Assembly: GCA_015664885.1 (NCBI GenBank)
Contig: DQPL01000064.1
Span: 1-64,000 of the forward strand
Source of the DNA: Gemmatimonadota bacterium
GTDB lineage: Bacteria; Gemmatimonadota; Gemmatimonadetes; Longimicrobiales; Gaopeijiaceae
Direction of reading: 5' to 3'
DNA: 64,000 bases
The number at the start of each line of letters is the position of its first letter. Within the stretch, counting starts at the first letter, position 1. Under the pieces are notes generated by a model. It did not search any database. It was given only the letters and a program-made list of their open reading frames with translations, and was not told the DNA's origin. This document shows, one piece after another, positions 19,858 through 29,447 of the stretch. The translations under genes were made by a program, and so were the position numbers.

Positions 19858-21948
19858 CTACCCTACGCCATACATCTCCAGCCGCTCACGATACCGGGAC
19901 TCCAAGAGTTCCCGCATCCGCCTCTGCGCGGGCTCTTGGAGCTCGGGATCCGCGGCCACGAGTTCGCGCGCCGCTCGCTGGGCTTCGATCAAGAGGTCCT
20001 CATCGATCATGAGATCGGCGAAACGCAGCAGGGGATCGCGCCCGTGCTGCTGGCTCCCGAAGAGATCTCCTTGGCCCCGGATGCGCAGGTCCGCGCGCGC
20101 GATCTCGAATCCGTCCGAGGTGTCACGGAAGACCTTGAGGCGCTCCAGTGCCTCTTCTCCCGGCTCCGCGATCATGATGCAGTGGCTCTCGGCGGCCCCG
20201 CGACCCACCCGCCCCCGCAGCTGGTGTAGCTGAGCGAGCCCGAAGCGCTCAGCGTGTTCGATCACCATTACGGTGGCGTTGGGCACGTCGATGCCGACTT
20301 CGATCACGGTGGTGGCGACTACGAGGTCGAGGTCCCCCGCCAAGAACGAACGCATGACCTCGTTCTTCTCCGCGGGCCGGAGCTGGCCGTGCAAGAGCCC
20401 GACGCGTCTTTGGGGGAACGCCTCCTTGCGCAGGCGTTCGAATTCTTCGGTGGCGGAAAGCAGATCCACCTTCTCGGACTCGCTCACCAAAGGATAGACT
20501 ACGTAGGCCTGCCGCCCCTCCGCGAGTTGCTCGTCGACGAAAGCGTAGACAGCGTCTCTGCGGTCTGGGGTCCTCATGACGGTCGTGACCGGCGTGCGAC
20601 CCGGCGGCAACTCGTCGAGCACGCTGAGGTCGAGATCGCCATATAGCGTCATCGCGAGCGATCGAGGGATCGGCGTAGCGGACATGACGAGCACATCAGG
20701 ACGGAGTCCCTCCCTCTCGACCAACGCCATCCGCTGCCGTACACCGAAGCGGTGCTGCTCGTCGACCACTACGAGCCCCAGCCGAGAGAAGCTTACGGTG
20801 TCCTGAATGAGCGCATGTGTTCCGACGACCATCAGAGCCTGTCCGGACTCGATGGACTCGAGGGCCTTTCGGCGCTCGACAGCCGTGAGGCTGCCCGTGA
20901 GCAGCACGACGTCGATGCCCAGCGGCTCGAGCCATTCCGATAGCCTGCGAGCATGCTGCTCGGCGAGGATCTCCGTTGGCGCCATGAGCGCGGCCTGATA
21001 GCCGCCCTCCGCAGCCAGCAACATGGCGAAGACCGCCACCACGGTCTTGCCCGACCCCACGTCGCCCTGCAGCAAGCGGCTCATGCGCCGCTTCGACTTC
21101 ATGTCCTGGTATATGTCTCTCAGCACCGCGGCCTGTGCAGTCGTCAAGGCAAACGGAAGGCTCTCGTGCAGCGGTCGAATCAGCTCATTGCTGCGCTCGT
21201 GCGTGATGCCCTCCTCGACCTCGGTCGCGCACCGTCGGGTCTGGGCCTGCACGAGCTGCAGGAAGAAGAGCTCGTCGTATGCGAGCCTGCGCCGTCCGAC
21301 TTCGGCGTCGGAGAGGCTCGCGGGACGGTGCAATGCCGACAACGCCTCAGAGAGACCCGGCAGCCGGCGCGACGAGCGCTGCGCCCCGGTGAGGTACTCG
21401 TCGTCGTCGGCCCAGGAGAGCAGCTCGTCGAGGTTGCTGCCTAAAATCCTTCGCAGCACCCACTGGGGCACGTCCTCGCTGGCGGGGTAGCTGACGAAGA
21501 TCGTGCCCGTTTCGGGCTCGGTGTCACCGGACCGCCACAGAGTCGAGAACTCACGCGGATGGATCTGACGCCCGTGGAAGAACTTTACCGGCCCGGTCAC
21601 GAGCAGCGTGTCGCCGTTGCGGATCTTGCGATCCAGCCACGGCTGGCCTGGCCAGGCGACCGTGATCATACCGGTTTCGTCTTCCAGCACGACCTGGAAG
21701 ATGCGCAGCCCGCGCCGGGTCGGGATGACTCCCTTGCTGCGCACCCGACCGACCGCGGTCGCGTCCAGGCCGACCTCGAGGCTCCCGATCGGGGTGAGTG
21801 TCGACGCGTCGTCATAGCGCCGGGGGATGTGGTACAGAAGATCTCGCGCCGAGGTAATGCCCATCTTGGCCAGAGCGTCCGCACGCTTCGGCCCTACCCC
21901 CTTGAGGAACTGGGCCGGGCGGTCTAGCTGGGAGAAGCTCACGCCCAC
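19858..21948 (-). CDS. recG: ATP-dependent DNA helicase RecG
   Basis: LLQGDVGSGKTVVA, VVDEQHRFGV, MSATPIPRS, QLRGRVGRG; GTG starts at 21948/21942, the 22071 start extends into ftsY. Confidence 0.95.
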   Translation of the reverse strand: MGVSFSQLDRPAQFLKGVGPKRADALAKMGITSARDLLYHIPRRYDDASTLTPIGSLEVGLDATAVGRVRSKGVIPTRRGLRIFQVVLEDETGMITVAWPGQPWLDRKIRNGDTLLVTGPVKFFHGRQIHPREFSTLWRSGDTEPETGTIFVSYPASEDVPQWVLRRILGSNLDELLSWADDDEYLTGAQRSSRRLPGLSEALSALHRPASLSDAEVGRRRLAYDELFFLQLVQAQTRRCATEVEEGITHERSNELIRPLHESLPFALTTAQAAVLRDIYQDMKSKRRMSRLLQGDVGSGKTVVAVFAMLLAAEGGYQAALMAPTEILAEQHARRLSEWLEPLGIDVVLLTGSLTAVERRKALESIESGQALMVVGTHALIQDTVSFSRLGLVVVDEQHRFGVRQRMALVEREGLRPDVLVMSATPIPRSLAMTLYGDLDLSVLDELPPGRTPVTTVMRTPDRRDAVYAFVDEQLAEGRQAYVVYPLVSESEKVDLLSATEEFERLRKEAFPQRRVGLLHGQLRPAEKNEVMRSFLAGDLDLVVATTVIEVGIDVPNATVMVIEHAERFGLAQLHQLRGRVGRGAAESHCIMIAEPGEEALERLKVFRDTSDGFEIARADLRIRGQGDLFGSQQHGRDPLLRFADLMIDEDLLIEAQRAARELVAADPELQEPAQRRMRELLESRYRERLEMYGVG

Positions 21949-21949
21949 G

Positions 21950-22873
21950 TCATCGCTCGAAGACTCCCTCCACGAACGCTTGGGGCTCGAAGCTCTCCAG
22001 ATCCTCCAGCCCCTCGCCGGTGCCGACGAGCTTGATGGGAACGCCGTACTCCTCCCGAAGTGCCACCACAATTCCGCCGCGCGCAGAGGAGTCTATTTTT
22101 GCGAGCACGATACCGCTCACGTCGACGACTTGCTTGAAGGCGGCAAGCTGGCGCACCGCGTTCTGGCCCACAGTGGCGTCCAAAACCAAGAGCGTCTCGT
22201 GCGGAGCGCCCTCGATGCGCCGCCGTACCACTCGGTCGATCTTCTCGAGCTCCATCATCAGCCCCGAGTTCGTGTGCAGACGCCCCGCCGTATCGATGAG
22301 CACGACATCGGTACCTCGGGCTTCGGCCGCATCGAGCGCATCGAACGCGACCGCCGCTGGATCCCCGCCCTGCGCACCGCGTACGAAATCGACCCCGATC
22401 CGGTGCGCCCAGATCTCCAACTGTTCGACCGCACCGGCCCGAAACGTGTCCGCCGCGGCCACCATGACCTTGCGGCCCTCTCCCACCAAGAAGTGGGCGA
22501 GCTTCGCCACGGACGTGGTCTTTCCGACGCCGTTGACCCCTACCATCAGAAAGACCGTGGGCCCGGAGTCCGCAGCACGCAGGAACACCTCGTCGGTGTC
22601 CTCCAAGATCGCCCGGATTTCCCCCTTCAGAGCTTCAAGGAGCTGGGCACCTCCCCGGGCTTTGCCTCTCCTCAGGACCTGCTCCGCACTCCCGATGAGC
22701 CGCATCGTCGCGGGTACGCCGAAGTCCGCGGCCAACAGCCGCTCTTCGAGAGCCTCGAGCGAACCCGAGTCCATGCCTCCCGCGACGACACGAACGTCGG
22801 TGAGCGCCAAGTCTACCACCCTCCGCCACAGCCCCTTCTTCCGCTCCAGCTTGTTCTTGAAGAGGCGAGCCAT
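21950..22873 (-). CDS. ftsY: Signal recognition particle receptor FtsY
   Basis: VGVNGVGKTTSVAKLA, DTFRAGAVEQLEIWA, DTAGRLHTN, SRP GTPase; ATG at 22873. Confidence 0.95.
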   Translation of the reverse strand: MARLFKNKLERKKGLWRRVVDLALTDVRVVAGGMDSGSLEALEERLLAADFGVPATMRLIGSAEQVLRRGKARGGAQLLEALKGEIRAILEDTDEVFLRAADSGPTVFLMVGVNGVGKTTSVAKLAHFLVGEGRKVMVAAADTFRAGAVEQLEIWAHRIGVDFVRGAQGGDPAAVAFDALDAAEARGTDVVLIDTAGRLHTNSGLMMELEKIDRVVRRRIEGAPHETLLVLDATVGQNAVRQLAAFKQVVDVSGIVLAKIDSSARGGIVVALREEYGVPIKLVGTGEGLEDLESFEPQAFVEGVFER

Positions 22874-24795
22874 CAACGCAGTCCTGTTCGCCTTCGTGCC
22901 ACCCACTCCCCGCAGAGAAGCATGATCAGCAGCAAGTACGGCCATGGAGACGTGCGCAACGGACGCCCCCCCCGCTCTTCCGCGAATGTGGCCACCCCCG
23001 CAGAAATCGGTTCCGGTAGCGTCGGCGTTGGAATCATTTCGGACGAGGTCGCCGCAACGTCGAATCGACCCACTGCCAGCACTTCACCGGCTTCGCTCGA
23101 TGCCCGATAGCTGTACAGCCCCGGAGCCATCACGCCGAGGGACTGCGACGTTCCTCCACGGAACAAGGTGTCGGCGACCACGGAGTCGCCCCTCTGGACG
23201 TTGATGCGCACGCCCGCGGAATCGCCCTGCAACGACCAGACAACAGGATCACCGCGGTCGAACACCCACTGTGCCGGTCGCGGCTCCGGCGGGACCATCG
23301 AGTCGTCGGCGAGCACCCATCCAGCGACTCCCGACCAGAGACGGCGATACGCGTCGCGACCCGCGCCCTCTCGCATCGCCCACCGCCAAAACCCCGAGGC
23401 GAGGCCGAGCGCCCTCCGCCCCCCGCCGTTCCTGTCCAGGTGGAGCGCAGCCGCGGGAGCGCCGATACCTCGAAGCTGCAGGTTCAGGGGAGAGACTACG
23501 GTGATCCCGTCCGCAGGGACTAGGACATCGGTGAGCGGCGGAAGCCCCAGCAGCCTGGCGCCCGACAGCTCACCGACCACCGGCGACGGCGGAATGTCTC
23601 CGGAAGCGTACCACTCCCCTGTCAGGGGCGACGCGGTGCGCACGCCCGCGAGCCCCGCGCCTTCTCGGTCTCCCGCGAGCAGAATCGCGCTGGACGTGCG
23701 CTCGAGGAGTCGGCGGCTCCACGCGTCCACGTCGCCGTGAATGCCGTGAACGACGAGCAGCGCCGCATCACGCACTGCCCGACCCACCGTCGCCGAGTCG
23801 ACGGGGCCCGCTCGGTCCACCGCCGGCCCGATCGACACAAACCGTCCGGGTTCCACAAGTAGGTATCCGACCCCCGGTAGGCCCGTAACGTCCTCGAGCA
23901 CCGACAGCAGAAAGCGGGGTTCCCAGTCTGGCCGTAACGACACCAGCACGAGCGCGCCTTCTTCGTGGCCGACGGTCGCATACGCGATCGCCTCGTCGTC
24001 CGATGCGAAAGCATCGGATGCGGTGGTAACCCGCGCCGAGTAACGGACACGGCCGGCAGCGCCCGGAACCGGAATCTCGATCTCGATGCGTCGACGGAGC
24101 CCGGGGTCGGGCAGATCCACGAGCTGAGAGACCACGACTTCTCCGTCGGCTCGCACCTCTAGTGTCGCGCTATCCACCCCCGTTCCGTGCACTTCCGCGA
24201 TGGCAGTCACCACGCCCTCGGGACGAGCGGCGGCGTCTACGTGCAGCAGCGAGATACCCGCATTGACCAGACCCTCGCCGAACGCCTCGAAGTCGACCTC
24301 TAGAGGCAGCGCCTCCAGCGCGGCACGCACGGCGACACCATCTTCGAAGCGGAGATCAGAGAGTACTCGCACCGCAGCCACGCCTGCCTCGGCGGCTCGT
24401 TCGAGCGTCGGCGCCAGCAAGGTCCGGACCTGGTCGGGAGCGTAGTCGAGCTCCTCAAGAGCACCAGTGTTGTCGCCAAAGGTCACCAGGCCCCAGCCCT
24501 CATCTACGAGCTCAGCCGCCCTCGCCTGAGCCTCCCGCCAGGGGCTCGAGCCGTCGAGCTCAGCCGCCATGCTAAGCGAGGCGTCGAGTAGAACCCACTG
24601 GGTCGAAGCAGCGGTCGAGCCCGTGCCCGGGATGCGGGGATCGAAGAGTAGCGCCAGGATCACGACGAGCGTCACAGCCCGAACGGAGGCCAAGAGGCGT
24701 GTTCCCCGTACAGGCAGCTCAACGCGCTGGTACACCCAAAAGGAGTAGCTGGCCACCGCTGCGGCGAGAACGACGAACAGGAGACCCCGAGTCAT
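22873..24795 (-). CDS. Membrane protein with vWA-like (BatA-type) domain
   Basis: Two N-terminal TM segments, MIDAS-like DASLSM, large beta-rich extracytoplasmic region, C-terminal TM PYLLLIMLLCGEWVARRR. Confidence 0.65.
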   Translation of the reverse strand: MTRGLLFVVLAAAVASYSFWVYQRVELPVRGTRLLASVRAVTLVVILALLFDPRIPGTGSTAASTQWVLLDASLSMAAELDGSSPWREAQARAAELVDEGWGLVTFGDNTGALEELDYAPDQVRTLLAPTLERAAEAGVAAVRVLSDLRFEDGVAVRAALEALPLEVDFEAFGEGLVNAGISLLHVDAAARPEGVVTAIAEVHGTGVDSATLEVRADGEVVVSQLVDLPDPGLRRRIEIEIPVPGAAGRVRYSARVTTASDAFASDDEAIAYATVGHEEGALVLVSLRPDWEPRFLLSVLEDVTGLPGVGYLLVEPGRFVSIGPAVDRAGPVDSATVGRAVRDAALLVVHGIHGDVDAWSRRLLERTSSAILLAGDREGAGLAGVRTASPLTGEWYASGDIPPSPVVGELSGARLLGLPPLTDVLVPADGITVVSPLNLQLRGIGAPAAALHLDRNGGGRRALGLASGFWRWAMREGAGRDAYRRLWSGVAGWVLADDSMVPPEPRPAQWVFDRGDPVVWSLQGDSAGVRINVQRGDSVVADTLFRGGTSQSLGVMAPGLYSYRASSEAGEVLAVGRFDVAATSSEMIPTPTLPEPISAGVATFAEERGGRPLRTSPWPYLLLIMLLCGEWVARRRTGLR

Positions 24796-24811
24796 GCCCG
24801 CTGCAAAGCCG

Positions 24812-26125
24812 CTACTGCGCTCCCCCGGGGTGATCCTCGGGCTGGTCGCGGTCTTGGTCGTCGGCGAGCATACGGACCGGCCCAGCGCCCGGGATCGCTT
24901 CGAGCAGCGCGACGTGGGCGGTCATCTCGAACCGCCAACGGAATCGGTTCTCGGACGGAACCGGGTCGTCAGCCGGCAGGTCGACCGAAAGCGGATCGAT
25001 CTGGCGACCGTCGCTGAGAATCTCGTAGTGGAGGTGTGGCCCCCCCGCGAGGCCTGTCATGCCGACGTGTCCGATGATGTCGCTCTGTCGGACCCGTGTG
25101 CCGACGTTCACACCGGCTTGGAAGCGGCTCATGTGGGCATAGCGAGTGATGAAGCCGTTGCCGTGCCTAATCTCGACGGTGTTGCCAAACGTCCCTTTCG
25201 CACCGCGGTAGATCACGACGCCGTCCGACGTCGCCATGATGTCAGTGCCCCGGTCCGCGGCGTAGTCGATGCCCCGGTGCGCACGCCACGTCTTGAGAAG
25301 CGGGTGGAAACGCGAGTTGGTAAACGTTGAGGAGATCCGTCGGTAGGTCAGCGGTTTCAGCAAGAATTCCCCACGAACCGACTCCCCTTCCAGATTGTAG
25401 TAGGAGCCGTCGCCGTCCTCGTTGGGGTCGAACCAGAGCGCGTGGTATGCGGTGTTCGCGGTGACCATCTCCGCGGCGAGCAAGCGACCCGCTCGCATGG
25501 AGCCGTCCGGACGAACTTCGCGCTCGAACGCGAAGCGGTAGGTGTCTCCGACACGGATCTGACGAGAGAAGTCGATCTGCCACTGGAAGACCTTGTCGAG
25601 CTGGTCGATGAGCCGGTTGGCGTCGCCCGGGGACATGGAATTGAGCACGGGGTTGCCGACCACCGCCACCCAAAGACTGGTATTGATCTCGCCGGCGGCG
25701 GTCAGCGTGTCCACGTAGATGGGCGTGCGCACGAGCTCCGAGGACCAGGCACCCTCGACGAGGGAAAGGCGCACGGTCTCGTCACGGCTCGTCGCTACAT
25801 CGACGCCTCGCAAGGATTCGTCTCCCCTGCGGAAGCGAAGCGTCACTTCGGTCCCAGCCCTCATCCGCCGAGGATTCGCATGCTCCCGCAGCGCCAGCAA
25901 CAGCGACGCCCGCTCGTTGTAGCTGACCGAGCCCTCCAACAGCTGCCCGAGCGTCTGCCCGTCTCGCAGCACCGAGATTCGCACGTGCTCCGCGGGCGCA
26001 GCATAGACCGCATCAAGCGTGCCTACATCGGGCGGCTCCTGGTAGCACGACGCCGTCGTGGCGACGCCGAGCGTCACCATCACCAATTTCCAGCGCGCGT
26101 GCTTCCCAGTTTTCACCAAGTACAT
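24812..26125 (-). CDS. M23 family metallopeptidase (LytM-type), putative lipoprotein
   Basis: HRGIDYAADRGTDIMATSDG, GLAGGPHLHYEI catalytic motifs; lipobox-like TTASC. Confidence 0.88.
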   Translation of the reverse strand: MYLVKTGKHARWKLVMVTLGVATTASCYQEPPDVGTLDAVYAAPAEHVRISVLRDGQTLGQLLEGSVSYNERASLLLALREHANPRRMRAGTEVTLRFRRGDESLRGVDVATSRDETVRLSLVEGAWSSELVRTPIYVDTLTAAGEINTSLWVAVVGNPVLNSMSPGDANRLIDQLDKVFQWQIDFSRQIRVGDTYRFAFEREVRPDGSMRAGRLLAAEMVTANTAYHALWFDPNEDGDGSYYNLEGESVRGEFLLKPLTYRRISSTFTNSRFHPLLKTWRAHRGIDYAADRGTDIMATSDGVVIYRGAKGTFGNTVEIRHGNGFITRYAHMSRFQAGVNVGTRVRQSDIIGHVGMTGLAGGPHLHYEILSDGRQIDPLSVDLPADDPVPSENRFRWRFEMTAHVALLEAIPGAGPVRMLADDQDRDQPEDHPGGAQ

Positions 26126-26143
26126 GCCTCCAAGGTACTACGA

Positions 26144-26171
26144 CCGCCCGGCGGACGTCTCCGCCGGGCGG
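26144..26171 (-). terminator. Strong 12-bp perfect hairpin between ftsZ and M23 peptidase gene (no U-tract; terminator/attenuator or processing hairpin)
   Basis: ccgcccggcgga cgtc tccgccgggcgg. Confidence 0.5.
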
Positions 26172-26209
26172 CCCGGTCGCCTCAGAATCAGCGAGCGCTA
26201 GGGCACTCT

Positions 26210-27418
26210 CTAGTCCATTTGGCGACGGATGAACGTCGGAATGTCCAGCTCCACGAGTTGCTCGCGCGAGACGGTCTGCTCGGGGAACCTGTTCAGAGGA
26301 AGTACCTCCTCCACACCGCCACCACCTACTGCCATTCGGACCGCCTCGAACTGACGCACCTCTTGCACCTGCGGCTGACCCGGTGCTTGAGCCGGGGCCG
26401 TCATGGCCTGCGGCCGGGGTCGCCGGAAATTGCCCGGAATCACTTTTTCGTCCGCCGTAGTATCGAAGCCCGTGGCGATCACCGTCACGCGGATCTTGCC
26501 CTCCAACTCCGGGTCGTGGACCGCACCGAAGATGATCTCAGCTTCGTCTCCCGCCTCCTCTTGGATAATCGAAGAGATCTGCGTAACCTCGTCAATGGCG
26601 AGGTCCATGCCGCCCGTAATGTTGATCAAAACGCCCCTCGCACCGGCAATCGACACGTCGTCGAGTAGCGGAGAGGAGATCGCCTCCTGGGCCGCCTCCT
26701 GCGCCCGATTGTCGCCTTCACCGAAGCCCGAGCCCATGAGCGCGGGGCCGCGCACGGCCATGATCGTGCGCACGTCCGCAAAGTCGACGTTTACCTCACC
26801 GGTCACGCGGATGAGGTCGCTGATGCCCTGCGTGGCGTTCAGCAGCACCTCGTCCGCCTTCTTGAGCGCGTCGCGGAAGGACGTCCCCTTGGGCACGACC
26901 GCGAGCAAGCGGTCATTGGGAACGAGTATCATGGTGTCCACACTGCGACGAAGCTCGGCCAGCCCCTGGTTCGCCTGGCGCTCCCGCTTTTTTCCCTCGA
27001 ACGAAAACGGCTTCGTCACGACCCCGATCGTGAGCGCACCCATGTCACGAGCAATCTCGGCAACCATGGGGGCGGCACCGGTCCCGGTACCCCCGCCCAT
27101 GCCCGCGGTCACGAACACAAGGTCGGCTCCCTCGAGCGCCCGACGGACGTCCTCTTCACTTTCAGCGAGAGCTTGCCGCCCCACCTCAGGGCGCGCGCCG
27201 GCGCCGAGGCCGCGCGTCAGCTTTTTCCCAATCTGTAGCGTGACCTGGGCGCGCGAGCCCTTCAGCGCCTGAGCGTCGGTATTCATCGAGATAAACTCGA
27301 CGCCCTCCAGGTCCTCGTCGATCATGCGGTTTATGGCATTGCCGCCCGCACCACCGATCCCGACCACCTTCATGCGGGCGTTCCGGACTGGAGTCTCCTC
27401 GAACTCGAAGATCATCAT
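26210..27418 (-). CDS. ftsZ: Cell division protein FtsZ
   Basis: [24 protein letters not shown] tubulin signature; C-terminal [10 protein letters not shown] conserved tail. Confidence 0.98.
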   Translation of the reverse strand: MMIFEFEETPVRNARMKVVGIGGAGGNAINRMIDEDLEGVEFISMNTDAQALKGSRAQVTLQIGKKLTRGLGAGARPEVGRQALAESEEDVRRALEGADLVFVTAGMGGGTGTGAAPMVAEIARDMGALTIGVVTKPFSFEGKKRERQANQGLAELRRSVDTMILVPNDRLLAVVPKGTSFRDALKKADEVLLNATQGISDLIRVTGEVNVDFADVRTIMAVRGPALMGSGFGEGDNRAQEAAQEAISSPLLDDVSIAGARGVLINITGGMDLAIDEVTQISSIIQEEAGDEAEIIFGAVHDPELEGKIRVTVIATGFDTTADEKVIPGNFRRPRPQAMTAPAQAPGQPQVQEVRQFEAVRMAVGGGGVEEVLPLNRFPEQTVSREQLVELDIPTFIRRQMD

Positions 27419-27467
27419 GTCTCCTCCCTAGCGGAGTGTTGGAAAAGCGAATGCACTAGCGGCCGCA

Positions 27468-28697
27468 CTAGAAAAATTCCTTCAGCCACGTGCCGAGCTT
27501 GGTGAGCACGCCGGAAGTGATCGTGGAGGCTCCACGGCCGGTTTCTGCGAAGCGGTCCGCGCCCCAAAGCGAGAGACCTGTGGCGATGGCGAAGCGAGGG
27601 CGGCCGACGGAGTCGGCGAGCCCACTGAGGCCCTCGCTCGGCACGCCAAGTCGTACTGGCGATGCAAAGATCTGCTGGGACAACTCGAGGATGCCGGGGA
27701 TGGCGACGGTGCCACCGGTGAGTACGACGCCGGCGCCGAGCTTGTCCAGCAACCCGTGGTCCTGAAGCTCGCCCTGGACCAGACTGAACATTTCGTCGAG
27801 GCGCTGCTCGACGATGTGCGCGATCAACTCGCGCGCGACGGCGCGTTTTTGCCCCGGAGACGGCCCAGGCATCTCAACCGTCTCCCGTGGATCGACCAAC
27901 TGCGCGAACGCCGTACCGTAGTGCTCCTTGGCCTTCTGCGCTTCAGCGTATGGAACCGACAGACCGCGGACCAAGTCGGCGGTAAGCGTGTTGCCGCCGA
28001 ACGGCAGGATCGCCACGTGCTGGACCTTGCCCTCGTAGTATGCCGCCAAGTCGGTGGTCGAGGCGCCGATTTCCACCATCGCCACACCGACTTCCTTTTC
28101 GTCCTCGGTGAGCACGGCACGGGCTCCCGCCAGCGGCTCCAGCACCAGCTCCTGTACGCGGTATCCCGCCCGGTTGACGGCCTTACGGATGTTCGCGGAC
28201 GCGGTGATCGCACACGTGACCAGGAACACCTCGGCCTCCAGCCGGACACCAGCCATGCCGAGTGGATCCTTGATCCCCCGTTGCTGGTCGACCCTGTATT
28301 CCTGCGGGATCGCGTGCAGCATCTCGCGGTCCGGGGGCAGGGCGACGGCACGCGCGACCACGTGCACTCGCTCGATGTCGTCAGCCGTGACGTCTGCCTC
28401 GGAAACCGCGACCACGCCCATCGAGCTCGTGGCTCGTACGTGGTCGCCTCCGATCCCAGCGTAAACACGATCAACGGCCACTCCGGCCATGAGCTCGGCT
28501 TCCTTGAGCGACGCACGCACCGACGCGGTCATCTCCTCGATGTTCGTCACCATGTCCCCGCGCAGACCGCCCGTTCGGGCCTGTCCCACGCCGAGGATGA
28601 TGAGACCCGGCCGCCGCGGATCCCCGATGATCTCACCGATCACGGCGCATGTCTTCGTGGTCCCGATGTCGAGTCCCGCTATGAGATTGGAACGCAT
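27468..28697 (-). CDS. ftsA: Cell division protein FtsA
   Basis: IAGLDIGTTKTCAVIGE, GVVLTGGTVAIPG, position before ftsZ. Confidence 0.96.
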   Translation of the reverse strand: MRSNLIAGLDIGTTKTCAVIGEIIGDPRRPGLIILGVGQARTGGLRGDMVTNIEEMTASVRASLKEAELMAGVAVDRVYAGIGGDHVRATSSMGVVAVSEADVTADDIERVHVVARAVALPPDREMLHAIPQEYRVDQQRGIKDPLGMAGVRLEAEVFLVTCAITASANIRKAVNRAGYRVQELVLEPLAGARAVLTEDEKEVGVAMVEIGASTTDLAAYYEGKVQHVAILPFGGNTLTADLVRGLSVPYAEAQKAKEHYGTAFAQLVDPRETVEMPGPSPGQKRAVARELIAHIVEQRLDEMFSLVQGELQDHGLLDKLGAGVVLTGGTVAIPGILELSQQIFASPVRLGVPSEGLSGLADSVGRPRFAIATGLSLWGADRFAETGRGASTITSGVLTKLGTWLKEFF

Positions 28698-29447
28698 CTA
28701 GCTGTCACTCGCTTTTCCGCTGGTGCGGCGGACCACCACTTGGTCCGCAAATCGCAGGTCTATGACTTCAGGCACCTCGCCCGGCGCATTGGAGAGCGCA
28801 TGGGCCAGAGCGTTCAAGCCCTCGCGCAGGCGCTCCGGCGATACGCCGAGAGGCAGCAGGAACACCACATCAGGGTCGACTCCGCGCGCTACGATCGAGC
28901 GGCGCTCGCCCCATCGCACCTCGGAGACCATCTGCAGGAACGCAATGTCGACGCTCATCAAGCGGGCGACCTCGGCCACCAGCTCGCGCGCTTGCCTGGG
29001 AAGCAGCCTCGAACCAGCGGCAGGAGCGCGTCCCACATCAACGAGCGGTAAGTCGAAGGAGTGCTCAGCAGGATCGAGCGGGAGTCGAACGCCGTCACGA
29101 TCGACGGGCTCGACCGTCGGGGTCGAGACCAAGGCCACCGGCACGCGCTCGCCGATCGAGATCACGAGAGTGTGCGGAATCCTGCGCTGGACTTGAACCG
29201 TGCGAACGAGCGGGTGCGTCAGCAACGCTTCCGCCCATGAGTCGAGGTCACCCCAGACCGAGGTCTCGGGACCGACCCGCATCGTCTCCAGCACAGCCGA
29301 CCGCTTGAGGTAGCGCAGTCCCTCGATCTCGATCTCGGTGACGCGGAACGCCTCCATCCCAGCCAGCACCTCGGGAACCTGCGGACCCCAGGTCCACGCG
29401 GCGCCGAGCAGAACGGTCACGAGCAGAATGCGGAGCTCTCTACGCAT
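28698..29447 (-). CDS. ftsQ: Cell division protein FtsQ/DivIB (POTRA)
   Basis: One TM, POTRA-like FRVTEIEIEGLRYLKRSAVLE..., IDLRFADQVVVR; position between murC and ftsA. Confidence 0.88.
   Translation of the reverse strand: MRRELRILLVTVLLGAAWTWGPQVPEVLAGMEAFRVTEIEIEGLRYLKRSAVLETMRVGPETSVWGDLDSWAEALLTHPLVRTVQVQRRIPHTLVISIGERVPVALVSTPTVEPVDRDGVRLPLDPAEHSFDLPLVDVGRAPAAGSRLLPRQARELVAEVARLMSVDIAFLQMVSEVRWGERRSIVARGVDPDVVFLLPLGVSPERLREGLNALAHALSNAPGEVPEVIDLRFADQVVVRRTSGKASDS

Noticed and set aside
21827-23110. 427-aa + strand ORF opposite ftsY
   Set aside because: Shadow ORF antisense to FtsY
25442-26668. 408-aa + strand ORF across the M23 gene and ftsZ
   Set aside because: Antisense to two supported genes; shadow ORF
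27756-29051. 431-aa + strand ORF opposite ftsA/ftsQ
   Set aside because: Shadow ORF antisense to conserved division genes
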